Origin: Foliamicus sp963666765
GTDB taxonomy: Bacteria > Pseudomonadota > Gammaproteobacteria > Steroidobacterales > Foliamicaceae
Direction of reading: 5' to 3'
DNA length: 64,000 bases
Assembly (NCBI GenBank): GCA_963666765.1
Contig: OY762933.1
Span: 2,046,001-2,110,000 of the forward strand
A program made the position numbers and the translations under genes. Below are positions 22,603 through 31,208 of the stretch, in pieces; within the stretch, counting starts at the first letter, position 1; each line of letters starts with the position of its first letter. The notes under the pieces are model-generated. The model was not told the DNA's origin. It made no database searches and saw only the letters and a program-made list of their open reading frames with translations.

Positions 22603-25123
22603 AATCGAACTGAGCGGACAGGAGTCGGTGGCGGACGTGCTTCGCAACAGCCCGGTCAACACTTTCGGTTCGTCGCGCGAGGTGTCCGGCAACTCCTTCA
22701 TCGGGCAGGCAACCATCAACCTGCACGGCATTGGCTCCACGCGCAGCCTGGTGCTTCTGGACGGACGTCGCCTGCCCCGCTCGCCTGTTACGGCCAACCA
22801 GGCCATCGACCTCAACATCCTTCCGCTTGGGGCCGTGGATCGGATTGAAATACTCACGGACAGCGCTTCGGCCATCTACGGTTCTGACGCGATCGGCGGC
22901 GTCATCAATATCATTCTCCGCAAGGACTATGACGGCATGGAGTTCGGCGCTTCGCTGCAACGGCCCACCCGCGAGGGCGCCGACGCGGATTCAGGCGGTG
23001 TCACCATAGGCGGCAGCACCAACCGCGGCCGCTTCCTTTTCGCCGCGGATTTCCGCAACAAGGGCCACATCGCCGCGGCGGACCGCTTCTACTCCAAGGG
23101 CAACCCGGGTTACGACGCGGGAGCGGCGGATTATCCGAACGCGCCTTTCGACGCCACCTGGTACGCATGGGAGAACACGGACAACGTCAGTTCCTGGGGC
23201 AACACCATCTGGCCGTACTACAAGGCGCCATCGAACTGCGAGCAGGTGGTGGGCCCGGACGGCGAACGCCTCCTGGCCGGTCCCTACATCGCCCGCAACG
23301 GCCAGGAGCGCTGCGGTTTCGATTACACCGCGTATTCGTGGGAAACGGCGGATCTGAAGCGCAGCAGCGCCTTCCTGCACGCGGATTACGAGCTGAGCCC
23401 GGATCACGCGCTACGGTGGCAATCCATATTCAGCAGCACAAACAACCACGGGCGCTATGCGCCGGCTGTGGGCTTTTTCCGGGTTCCGGCGGGTGCGGCG
23501 GAGGGATTGAAGCAAGGGTTTGATTACGACATCCCTTATCCCGAGTTGCTCCCGTACTTTCTGGGCCATCGCTTCGTCGGCCTGGGCAATCGGGATTTCA
23601 AAGCCACCAACACCCTGTTTGCGAACGCCCTTCTGGCCTACGGCACAGTGGGCATGTTCGATTACGAGTTTGAAGCCTCGCACACGCGCTACGACGGCCG
23701 GGAGGACAGTTGCTGTTATGCGAAATCCTTTACCACGTCCGAGTATGTTTCCCAGGGGTTGTACAACCCGTTTGATCCCTTAAGCCCGGATAACGCAGAC
23801 GCATACGGAGCCATTACGTCTAACGCCAACCGCGATATCCGCGGCGACTTGCGCACCTACAGCGGCACCGTGAGCTTCGACTTTCTCAACGCTCCGGGCG
23901 GACCGATCGGCTGGGCCGCCGGCTTTCATTACGAGGACGAACTGTTCTACGATATCTACGACCCGTTGAGCGCCGGCGGCGACCTGATCGGCAGTGCCGG
24001 CAACAGCGGCGAGGGCGAACGCGTGGTGAAGGCCGGTTTTGCCGAAGTCCTGATCCCTGTGCTGAGCAACCTTGATGTCAGCGCGGCGGGACGTTACGAC
24101 AGTTACGACGACTCCGCCGGCAACGAAACCAGCCTTTATCTCTCGGCGCGCTATCAGCCCACCGACTGGCTGCTGTTCCGCGCCTCCTGGGGCGAAGGCT
24201 TCCGCGCCGCCAATATGAATAATCTTTATGGCGCGAGGTCGTTCAGCGCTGAAGGCGGTACGGACCTGGTGGCCTGTCGGGCAGCGGGAACGCCCGTTGA
24301 GGACTGCGTCGAAGAGCAGTATCCCACGTTTACCGGCGGTAACCCGCTGCTGGCGCCCGAATTGTCCGACAGCTACAACCTCGGCTTCGTCGTGGACTGG
24401 GAGCCGTTTACCGTCAGAGTGGATTACTGGAACCTGAATATCGAGGACGGCATCGGTTTGGCGAGCCTGCAGGGCCTGATCGAGTCGGAATTGCAGGGAC
24501 AATGCCAGAACACCGGACGGACAGAGAACACCATCGACACCGGAGTGCCGGCTGAAATCATCGAGTGCTCGCCGGGTAACGTGCTCAAGCGTGATCCCGC
24601 AACGGGCGCCCTGTATGAAGCCGAAGCGGGCTGGGGCAACACCTTCAAGCAGGAAATCGGCGGTCTGGACGTGCAACTGCGCTACGATCTCGAAACGGCG
24701 ACGGCGGGCGACTTCACGTTCTCCGTTTACGGAGTCCGTTTGCTGCGCTACCGCAGCCTGTCACGCACGGCGTCGGACTGGAGTTCCAGTCTGGGCGAGG
24801 GCGTTGGCGACAGCGCAAGGCCCAAGTACCAGGCCCAGGGCCTGGTACGCTGGAATTACACCGATCACACGTTGTCGATCTATGCCCGACATATTGCGGG
24901 CTATGCGCGACCGGAAGCCGACTTCTCGGCCTCCTCGCACACCGAATACGACCTGGTGTATCGCTGGACCACGCCGTGGGACGGGCAGATCACAGCAGGC
25001 GTAATCAACGTCACCGACGAGGATCCGGAAATCGACAGCTTCGCCTCTCCGCGGCCGGCAGTGTATGACCTCTACAGCCTGGACGGACGGATTCCCTACG
25101 TGAGCTACCGCCACTTCTTCTGA
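22385..25123 (+). CDS. TonB-dependent outer-membrane receptor (copy B)
   Basis: A 912-residue receptor paralogous to copy A. The signal peptide and plug N-terminus are identical; then LRNSPVNTFGSSREVSGNSFIGQATINLHG begins the divergent portion. The barrel keeps the same landmarks (DSCCYAKSFTT, DPLSAGGDLIGSAGNSGEGERV, FRASWGEGFRAANM) and the same C-terminus VSYRHFF. Differences concentrate in predicted extracellular loops such as the ENTDNVSSWGNTIWPYYKAPSN region, which suggests different ligands or surface variation. It is followed by its own strong terminator and so is probably monocistronic. Confidence 0.92.
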   Translation: MKPENHALDRAVRSVLFAGAITAFAVSPMAMAQEESEEDEDQLELGRQVVTGSRIKRIDLEEARPVVVITREEIELSGQESVADVLRNSPVNTFGSSREVSGNSFIGQATINLHGIGSTRSLVLLDGRRLPRSPVTANQAIDLNILPLGAVDRIEILTDSASAIYGSDAIGGVINIILRKDYDGMEFGASLQRPTREGADADSGGVTIGGSTNRGRFLFAADFRNKGHIAAADRFYSKGNPGYDAGAADYPNAPFDATWYAWENTDNVSSWGNTIWPYYKAPSNCEQVVGPDGERLLAGPYIARNGQERCGFDYTAYSWETADLKRSSAFLHADYELSPDHALRWQSIFSSTNNHGRYAPAVGFFRVPAGAAEGLKQGFDYDIPYPELLPYFLGHRFVGLGNRDFKATNTLFANALLAYGTVGMFDYEFEASHTRYDGREDSCCYAKSFTTSEYVSQGLYNPFDPLSPDNADAYGAITSNANRDIRGDLRTYSGTVSFDFLNAPGGPIGWAAGFHYEDELFYDIYDPLSAGGDLIGSAGNSGEGERVVKAGFAEVLIPVLSNLDVSAAGRYDSYDDSAGNETSLYLSARYQPTDWLLFRASWGEGFRAANMNNLYGARSFSAEGGTDLVACRAAGTPVEDCVEEQYPTFTGGNPLLAPELSDSYNLGFVVDWEPFTVRVDYWNLNIEDGIGLASLQGLIESELQGQCQNTGRTENTIDTGVPAEIIECSPGNVLKRDPATGALYEAEAGWGNTFKQEIGGLDVQLRYDLETATAGDFTFSVYGVRLLRYRSLSRTASDWSSSLGEGVGDSARPKYQAQGLVRWNYTDHTLSIYARHIAGYARPEADFSASSHTEYDLVYRWTTPWDGQITAGVINVTDEDPEIDSFASPRPAVYDLYSLDGRIPYVSYRHFF

Positions 25124-25132
25124 TCGGCAAAC

Positions 25133-25216
25133 CGGGATCGGTCACGCCACACAGGCGCTGACCGATCCGGTATACTTTCCGGGCCGCCGGCACCCCCCGC
25201 GCCGGCGGCCTTTTTT
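25133..25216 (+). terminator. Double hairpin terminator after receptor B
   Basis: The first stem (25133-25145 with 25159-25170) matches the hairpin after receptor A and so is part of the duplicated unit. The second is a perfect 10-bp GGCCGCCGGC/GCCGGCGGCC stem (25182-25191 and 25201-25210) with a 9-base loop and a T-run at 25211-25216, a textbook intrinsic terminator. Confidence 0.85.
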
Positions 25217-25286
25217 CATCCGGACTTTTCCAGGCGCGCACATGCAATACGCGCCTATGCAGCGCGCATTCTTTTGCCTCGCTGAT

Positions 25287-25610
25287 TTATACGGCGCCGG
25301 CAGCAACAAGCACGATGTGTTCGCGCTCGATCTGGCGGCGGAATCGCTCCGGCACGCGTGCCCAATCACGGGCCTCCACCAAAAAAGGAATGGTGGATTC
25401 GCGCAATGCGTCGGTGAAGCCGGCAACGCGGTCCGGGGGAATTTTTCTCAGGCCGGGGCCGCGCAATATCAAGTCCAGGTCACTGCCCTTGTGACTGCGG
25501 CCGTTCACTCGACTGCCGTACGCCCACACTTCCACATCGGGCAGGTGCTCGCGAACGAGCGCCTCGACCATGGCCCGGTGCCTGTCCGGCAGATGCAGGC
25601 TGTCAGTCAT
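25287..25610 (-). CDS. mntA: MNT-domain antitoxin nucleotidyltransferase (MntA-like)
   Basis: A 107-residue minimal nucleotidyltransferase. The GSx10DxD active site is complete (GSRVNGRSHKGSDLD, about residues 32-46). In studied systems MntA inactivates the paired HEPN toxin by adding AMP groups to a tyrosine. The start lies 8 bases inside the end of the hepT-like gene, which precedes it, so the pair is one unit. An internal ATG at codon 14 is a less likely start because the family usually has about 100 residues. Confidence 0.85.
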   Translation of the reverse strand: MTDSLHLPDRHRAMVEALVREHLPDVEVWAYGSRVNGRSHKGSDLDLILRGPGLRKIPPDRVAGFTDALRESTIPFLVEARDWARVPERFRRQIEREHIVLVAAGAV

Positions 25611-26025
25611 CTTCAGGCCTGGAAATCACATCGGCCAGGGCCTTGGCGTCAGCTATGAATTCCGGCAACAACTTCAGCGTGGTTTCGGCAAAGGCCTCGC
25701 CATAATCATGCGCAGTCTCGTTACGGTTGATGCGATACCGGATCCAGCGTTCGGCTGCATTCGAGCCGATAAGACCGTGTTTGGCGGCGTGCCGGAAAAG
25801 GTCCTTGAATGTAAGCCGGTCGGCTTGCCGGTTGCTGGCGAACCACAAGGCGAGTTTTTTTCTGAGCAGCTTGCCGCTTTGCTCAAGTATCAGTTCAAAT
25901 TCCTTGACGCAGGCAGCTCGATAGATGTCATAAGCGACGGAATTGGGGCTGGTTTGCTTGAATTCCGCCATGGCGCGTTCCAGGGTCGCAAGGCAGCGCC
26001 TCAAAAAGGTGGTATCGATACTCAT
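25603..26025 (-). CDS. hepT: HEPN-domain toxin (HepT/HI0074-like)
   Basis: A 140-residue all-helical HEPN protein of the nucleotidyltransferase substrate-binding (HI0074) type. The RNase motif Rx4HxY is intact as RNETAHDY (about residues 105-112). Its Tyr is the residue AMPylated by MntA in characterised pairs, so both toxin and neutralisation chemistry look functional. The ATG at 26025 gives MSIDTTFLRRCLATLERAM; the frame opens five codons earlier. A TACAATTGTA palindrome lies 16 bases upstream. Confidence 0.85.
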   Translation of the reverse strand: MSIDTTFLRRCLATLERAMAEFKQTSPNSVAYDIYRAACVKEFELILEQSGKLLRKKLALWFASNRQADRLTFKDLFRHAAKHGLIGSNAAERWIRYRINRNETAHDYGEAFAETTLKLLPEFIADAKALADVISRPEDD

Positions 26026-26040
26026 GGCGCGAAATCTCAA

Positions 26041-26081
26041 TACAATTGTAGCGACGAATTAACGCCGTTTTTTGGCGTTAG
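26041..26081. promoter_or_regulatory. Palindromes upstream of the hepT/mntA operon
   Basis: A perfect 10-bp palindrome TACAATTGTA at 26041-26050 (its TACAAT could be the minus-strand -10) is followed by an inverted repeat TAACGCC-GTTTTTT-GGCGTTA. They sit in the 120-base gap between hepT and the divergent S9 peptidase, and could be an operator for autoregulation or a shared promoter region. Confidence 0.45.
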
Positions 26082-26145
26082 AATCACGACAAAACGAAAG
26101 GTTCCGCAAAGACGGCAGCGTTAACACACAATAACGGAGGGGTTT

Positions 26146-28155
26146 ATGAAGAAATCGAAACGTTGCGGACTGTTCCTCGCAGTCCTTGTTCTGTCCACCG
26201 CAGCCCACGCGCAGACCGCCAGGCAATATTCGGTTGAGGATTTCTTCAGGACTTCCGACTTCGCTTCTCTGCAGCTTTCGCCGAACGGCGAGTGGCTGGC
26301 GGCGATCGGTCCTTACGAGGGTCGCCGCAACCTGTTTTCCATGCGCCTTTCGGACAGAAAGTCCGCGCGGCTGACAAGCCTGCGGAGCACAGGCAGGGAC
26401 TCGGGCAACAAGGACATTGCCTTTTTCTTCTGGGCCAATGACGAGCGCCTGATTTTCGGCATGGATGCAGGTGGCAATGAGTCGTTCTCGCTGTTCGCCG
26501 TCAACCGCGACGGCACCGGGCAGCGGGAACTGTTCAAGGGCGACAGGGGCATTGTGCTTTTCTCCACCTTTACCCGGCTGCTCGACCGGCTTCGTGACGA
26601 TCCCGACCACATCCTGGTAACCAACAACGAACGCAACAAGTTCTATCCCGACGTATTCCGCATGAACATCCACAACGGGAGGATGACCCGTGTGGAGACC
26701 AACCCGGGTTACGTCCAGGGCTGGATGACAGACTGGGACGGAAACGTGCGGTTTGCGGTAGGGCACCCGGACAGCCGGGGACGGGCGCTGAAGGACGGCG
26801 AGTTGCTGCGCCAGTTGTCCTATTACCGGCCTGCGGTCGATGCCGAATGGCAGATTGCGCACACCACGCATTATTTCGACGGTTCGGTCTTCCAGCCGGT
26901 GGCGTTCACCGCCGACAACAAGTCCCTGTACGTGGCGACGAACGAGGGCCGCGACACCACGGCGCTGTACACCTTCGACCCCGAAACCGGTCAGTTGGGC
27001 GATTTGATCCTGGCCGATGACCGCGCCGATATCGGCCCGGGCCTCGCGATCTCTCCCAGGGACCATCGCCCGCTGTGGGTTTCCTGGCAATACGAACTGC
27101 CGGAAAAAGTCATGCTGGACGAGGAATTCGCCGCACTGCAGGCCACGATCGACGGCGCCTTTCCGGACCAGCGCAACCGCATCATCAGCATGAGCCGGGA
27201 CGAGGGACGCATGCTGATCTACTCGGGCAGCGATCGTGACCCGGGAACGTATTACCTGTACGACAAGGCGGCCGGAACGATCGAGTTCTTTGCCCAGCCG
27301 CGACGTTGGATCGACCCCAACGACATGAGCCCCATGACGCCCATCCGCTATGAGGCGCGGGACGGAGAGAAGATAAACGGCTATCTCACCGTGCCGGCCG
27401 GGGCCAAGGCCGAGAACCTGCCGTTGATCATCAATCCGCACGGCGGACCGTACGGAATTCGCGACTACTGGGGCTACAACACGGAGACCCAGTTCCTGGC
27501 CAACCGCGGCTATGCGGTGATGCAGGTCAACTACCGGGGGTCCGGTGGCTATGGCCAGCGGTTCCTCGATATAGCCTGGCAGAAGTGGGGGCTGGAAATG
27601 CAGGACGACATCACCGACGGCGTGCTGTGGGCGATCGAACAGGGCATCGCCGACCCGGACCGAATCTGCATCTACGGAGCGAGTTACGGCGGCTACGCCA
27701 CGATGGCCGGCATTACCAAGACTCCCGAGCTGTACCGTTGCGCGGTGAACTACGTGGGCGTCGTGGACCTGGTGGCGCTGCTGGATTATCACAACAGGTT
27801 CCGTGAGGGCAACTTCATTCAGGCCTGGGGCAAGCGGGCAATCGGCGACCGGAAAAACGACCGTGAACGCCTGCTGGCGACGTCGCCCATCAACCACCTG
27901 GACAAGGTCAAGGCGCCCCTTTACGTGGTGCACGGCAAGCGGGACCCGCGGGTGCCGCACGACACCCAGTACATGCCGCTGATGCGCAAGCTCAGAGGCA
28001 CGGAGATCGATTACAAGTCCATGGTCAAGAACAACGAGGGCCACGGCTTCCGCGGCGAGGCGAACCGAGTCGAGCTGTACACGGAGCTTGAGAAGTTCTT
28101 CGCCGAGCACCTGGGCGGTCGGAGCGCTTCGCTGGCAAGCGCCGGCGCTCCATAA
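26146..28155 (+). CDS. Exported S9-family prolyl-oligopeptidase-like peptidase
   Basis: A 669-residue serine peptidase. The signal peptide KKSKRCGLFLAVLVLSTAAHAQ ends at about residue 23, placing it in the periplasm. A WD40-like N-terminal beta-propeller (about 40-400) is followed by an alpha/beta-hydrolase domain with the nucleophile in YGASYGGYATM (Ser about 513), Asp in HGKRDPRVP (about 599) and His in NEGHGF (about 633). Related enzymes are dipeptidyl or acylaminoacyl peptidases that trim short peptides. The start follows a CGGAGGGG site. The nearby TonB-dependent receptors suggest uptake then cleavage of peptides, which is inference only. Confidence 0.9.
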   Translation: MKKSKRCGLFLAVLVLSTAAHAQTARQYSVEDFFRTSDFASLQLSPNGEWLAAIGPYEGRRNLFSMRLSDRKSARLTSLRSTGRDSGNKDIAFFFWANDERLIFGMDAGGNESFSLFAVNRDGTGQRELFKGDRGIVLFSTFTRLLDRLRDDPDHILVTNNERNKFYPDVFRMNIHNGRMTRVETNPGYVQGWMTDWDGNVRFAVGHPDSRGRALKDGELLRQLSYYRPAVDAEWQIAHTTHYFDGSVFQPVAFTADNKSLYVATNEGRDTTALYTFDPETGQLGDLILADDRADIGPGLAISPRDHRPLWVSWQYELPEKVMLDEEFAALQATIDGAFPDQRNRIISMSRDEGRMLIYSGSDRDPGTYYLYDKAAGTIEFFAQPRRWIDPNDMSPMTPIRYEARDGEKINGYLTVPAGAKAENLPLIINPHGGPYGIRDYWGYNTETQFLANRGYAVMQVNYRGSGGYGQRFLDIAWQKWGLEMQDDITDGVLWAIEQGIADPDRICIYGASYGGYATMAGITKTPELYRCAVNYVGVVDLVALLDYHNRFREGNFIQAWGKRAIGDRKNDRERLLATSPINHLDKVKAPLYVVHGKRDPRVPHDTQYMPLMRKLRGTEIDYKSMVKNNEGHGFRGEANRVELYTELEKFFAEHLGGRSASLASAGAP

Positions 28156-28218
28156 GCGCACTGCGGGCGGCATTGAAGCCGGCCCGTAAAATGCTTTCTT
28201 TTTGGGAATGCCGGGCGA

Positions 28219-29247
28219 GTGGACGCGGAGAAATTAAGACGGTTGCGCGAGCGGTACGCGCAAGCCGACGGAGACCTCAAGGCGGACGTGCCGTTTCGGG
28301 AGGCGCTCAGGCAGATCGCCGATAGCGATCTGCACCAGAAGAAACCATACGCCGATCCCCCGACGCTTCTGGATTTTCCGTACCGCGAGGACTGGGACGG
28401 TCTGGATACCGTGCTGGTCGGGGTGCCCATGGACCTGGGCGTGACGAACCGCCCGGGGGCGCGCTTCGGTCCGCGCGCACTGCGCGCAATCGAGCGGGTC
28501 GGTCCTTATCACGCCACCTTCGACGTCATTCCCTCGAAGGTCCTGCGCTGCGCCGATATCGGCGACGTGCCGTTTCGCTCGCGCTTCAGCCTGGAGAAGA
28601 GCATCGAGGACATCGAGACGTTCTACCACAGGATAGCCGCAGCGGACCTCAAGCCCATATCGGCCGGAGGCGATCATTCCATCACTTACCCCATCATGAA
28701 GGCGCTGGGCGCCGAAACGCCGTTGGGGATGGTGCATATCGACGCGCACTGCGATACCGCAGGCCCGTATGACGACGAAAAATTTCACCACGGCGGGCCC
28801 TTCCGCCAGGCGGTTCTGGCCGGAGTGCTGGATCCGGACCGATGCGTGCAGGTGGGCATACGAGGCAGCGCCGAGCTGGCCTGGGCCTTCAGTTACGATT
28901 CCGGAATGACCGTCATCCACATGGACGATTTTCACGACATGGGCGTGCCTGCCGCGATATCGCTGTGCCGCGAGAAAGTCGCGGACGGGCCGGTGTATGT
29001 GAGCGTCGATGTGGACGGAATCGATCCCGCCTATACACCCGGAACCGGGACGCCCGAAGTCGGGGGGCTGACGCCCCTGGAGGTGCAGCGCCTGCTCAGG
29101 GGGCTTGCGGGACTGCCCATAGTCGGCGGCGACCTGGTGGAGGTGGCCCCGCAGTACGATCCCTCGGCGAATACCGCTCACGTGGGCGCCACCATGATGT
29201 TCGAGATCCTCGGCCTGCTGGCCGACGCCAGGGCAAGGGGCGGCTGA
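28219..29247 (+). CDS. Ureohydrolase (agmatinase/arginase family)
   Basis: A 342-residue binuclear manganese hydrolase that splits a guanidino compound into urea and an amine. All metal-binding motifs are present: GGDHSITYP, VHIDAHCDT and SVDVDGIDPAYTPGTGTPE. The long N-terminus and the LTPLEVQRLLRG segment fit the agmatinase/guanidinobutyrase branch more than arginase, but the substrate cannot be fixed. The start is GTG at 28219. The TGA overlaps the following ATG by one base (TGATG), so the downstream thiamine-diphosphate enzyme is translated with it. Confidence 0.87.
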   Translation: MDAEKLRRLRERYAQADGDLKADVPFREALRQIADSDLHQKKPYADPPTLLDFPYREDWDGLDTVLVGVPMDLGVTNRPGARFGPRALRAIERVGPYHATFDVIPSKVLRCADIGDVPFRSRFSLEKSIEDIETFYHRIAAADLKPISAGGDHSITYPIMKALGAETPLGMVHIDAHCDTAGPYDDEKFHHGGPFRQAVLAGVLDPDRCVQVGIRGSAELAWAFSYDSGMTVIHMDDFHDMGVPAAISLCREKVADGPVYVSVDVDGIDPAYTPGTGTPEVGGLTPLEVQRLLRGLAGLPIVGGDLVEVAPQYDPSANTAHVGATMMFEILGLLADARARGG

Positions 29248-31205
29248 TGGCTCCCAACGTCCCCGGGAGGAAGGGCGTCCCGCCCTCCCATTCCACGCAA
29301 GGCAGCATCAGGAGTCTTCTCGACGGCGGAATCTCCCGGCGGCAGTTCGGCAAGGTTTTGGCGGCCATCGGCTTTTCCGCCGCCGCCGCGGAATCGCTGA
29401 CCCGGATGGTTTCCGAGGCCGACGCGCAGACCCTGCCCGGGGAACGGGGCCGGGCGGTGGAGGGCACGGGCGCCGAGATCCTCGCGGAGGCCTTGCTGGC
29501 CGCGGGCGTGGAATACCTGTTCGCCACCACGGCAACAGGCATGACCGCGATATTCGACGCGCTGGCCACGCGGCCACAACTCAAGTTCCTGCTGACCCTG
29601 CAGGAAGGCCAGGCGACGGCGATGGCGCACGGCTACGAACTGGCCAGCGGCAAGACCGCCGTCCTGCTGGTGCCCGGCGTGGCGATCCCTTCGGCGATGA
29701 ACAATCTCTACAACGCCTGGAAGGACCGCTCCGCGATCGTGGCCATTTCCGACTCGGCTCAGACCACTTTCGGGGGCCGCAACCAGTTCCAGCAGATGGA
29801 CGACTGGCTGGAGCCGCTGCAGCAGTTCACCAAGTGGCGCTGGCAGATCAACCGGCCGGAGCGGCTCAGCGAGTTCACCCGGCGCGCCATCAAGATGGCG
29901 GGGACGCCGCCAGGCGGTCCGGTGCACCTGCGCATCCCCATCAATGTCCTGGGCACGCCGAAGCTGAAGCAGACCGTCTATCCTCAGCAGCTGTTCCGGG
30001 TTGATGTAAATCTCCCGCCGAAGCCCGATCTGCTGGAGTCGGCGGCCCGCGCTCTGCTCGAGTCAAGCGCTCCATTCATCAACGTGGGACACGAAGTGAC
30101 GCGCAGCGGCGCGGTCGCCGACGTGGTGCGGCTTGCGGAGACGCTGGGCGCCCGGGTCAGCCAGGGCTATTCGGTGTATGGCGACTTTCCCTTCAAACAC
30201 CCGCTCTGGGCGGGGTTTTACGGCCTGGGCGGCCCGGAACACCTGGGCCAAAGCGATGTCTTTCTCAACCTGGGCACGGAAATGCCCGGCCCCGGGATCC
30301 TGGCGCCTTCGCCGCCGAGGAAGGCGACCATCATTCACGCGCGCATGGAATACGAAGACATCGGCAACTTCCAGCCGACCGATATCGCTCTGGCCGGCGG
30401 CATCCGGGAAATCACTACAGCGCTCATTGATGCCATCGAGGGCATGGCTACCGGCGAAAGGCTGGCGAAGCTCCGCGAGCCGCGGATGAGTGCCGCCCGG
30501 GAAGAATTCGCCGGGCGCCTTGAGAACCAGCGCAAGTCGGCCGAAGAAGACTGGAACGCGGCGCCCATTAGCTGGGCGCGCATGGCCTGGGAGCTCGACC
30601 AGCACCTGGCCGAAGACGCCATCATCGTCTCGGAACTGGACAACCGGCTGCCGTATCACTGGATGGACTTCGCGCCCGGCCGGAAGCGGCTGATCGGTCA
30701 GACCACGGGGTTCGCGCTGGGCTGGGGCGTGGGCGCGGCGCTGGGCGTCAAGGTGGCCCAACCGGACAGGCAGGTGGTTTGCCTGGTCGGCGACGGCGCC
30801 TTTCTGTTCGGCCAGACCGAAGCCCTCTGGGCCGCCGCCCGCCACGACATTCCGATCACCATCGTGGTGTTCAACAACGAATCCTACGACGGCGAACGGG
30901 AGCGCATCTACTGGTTCTCGCCGCTGGCCCGCAACCGCGAGACCCGCGACCAATGGAAGGACATCAGTTGCTACCTCGGCGATCCGCTGGTGGACTTCGC
31001 AGCCGTTTCGAGGGCGTTCGGCGTGGAGGCCGAAACGGTGTTGGCGCCGGACGGAATGGAGGCCGCCCTGAAACGCGCGCAACTTGCCAATCGCGATGGC
31101 GGCGCCTACCTGATCGACGCGCGCATCATGCAGCAGGGACACGGCGCCAACTCCACCTGGCACCCCGACATTTCCATAGCCGGAAACCGCAGCCGGCTGA
31201 TATAG
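29247..31205 (+). CDS. Tat-signal thiamine-diphosphate-dependent enzyme (acetolactate-synthase-like)
   Basis: A 652-residue protein with all three ThDP-enzyme regions. The N-terminal PYR domain carries the catalytic Glu in LQEGQATAMAHGYELASG; a central domain follows; the C-terminal domain has the ThDP motif GDGAFLF...VVFNNESYDG. Unusually, a twin-arginine signal (SRRQFGKVLAAIGFSAAAAE, about residues 31-50) precedes it, predicting export of the folded enzyme. Codons 6-15 are encoded by a palindromic repeat (29262-29289) of the type found in ubiE. The reaction is unknown; benzoylformate-decarboxylase- or acetolactate-synthase-like chemistry is possible. It is coupled to the ureohydrolase by TGATG. 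Confidence 0.85.
   Translation: MAPNVPGRKGVPPSHSTQGSIRSLLDGGISRRQFGKVLAAIGFSAAAAESLTRMVSEADAQTLPGERGRAVEGTGAEILAEALLAAGVEYLFATTATGMTAIFDALATRPQLKFLLTLQEGQATAMAHGYELASGKTAVLLVPGVAIPSAMNNLYNAWKDRSAIVAISDSAQTTFGGRNQFQQMDDWLEPLQQFTKWRWQINRPERLSEFTRRAIKMAGTPPGGPVHLRIPINVLGTPKLKQTVYPQQLFRVDVNLPPKPDLLESAARALLESSAPFINVGHEVTRSGAVADVVRLAETLGARVSQGYSVYGDFPFKHPLWAGFYGLGGPEHLGQSDVFLNLGTEMPGPGILAPSPPRKATIIHARMEYEDIGNFQPTDIALAGGIREITTALIDAIEGMATGERLAKLREPRMSAAREEFAGRLENQRKSAEEDWNAAPISWARMAWELDQHLAEDAIIVSELDNRLPYHWMDFAPGRKRLIGQTTGFALGWGVGAALGVKVAQPDRQVVCLVGDGAFLFGQTEALWAAARHDIPITIVVFNNESYDGERERIYWFSPLARNRETRDQWKDISCYLGDPLVDFAAVSRAFGVEAETVLAPDGMEAALKRAQLANRDGGAYLIDARIMQQGHGANSTWHPDISIAGNRSRLI
29262..29289. 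repeat. GAGGGCG-type palindromic repeat in the 5' end of the ThDP-enzyme gene
   Basis: CCCGGGAGGAAGGGCGTCCC followed by GCCCTCCC. This is the same unit as in ubiE (10629-10713) and at 31209-31234. It is translated in frame as part of the region before the Tat signal. Confidence 0.8.
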
Positions 31206-31208
31206 CGG

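Noticed and set aside
26059..28173. A 704-codon minus-strand open frame opposite the S9 peptidase
   Set aside because: It mirrors a well-supported peptidase gene; composition is Val/His/Arg-rich with no recognisable motif.
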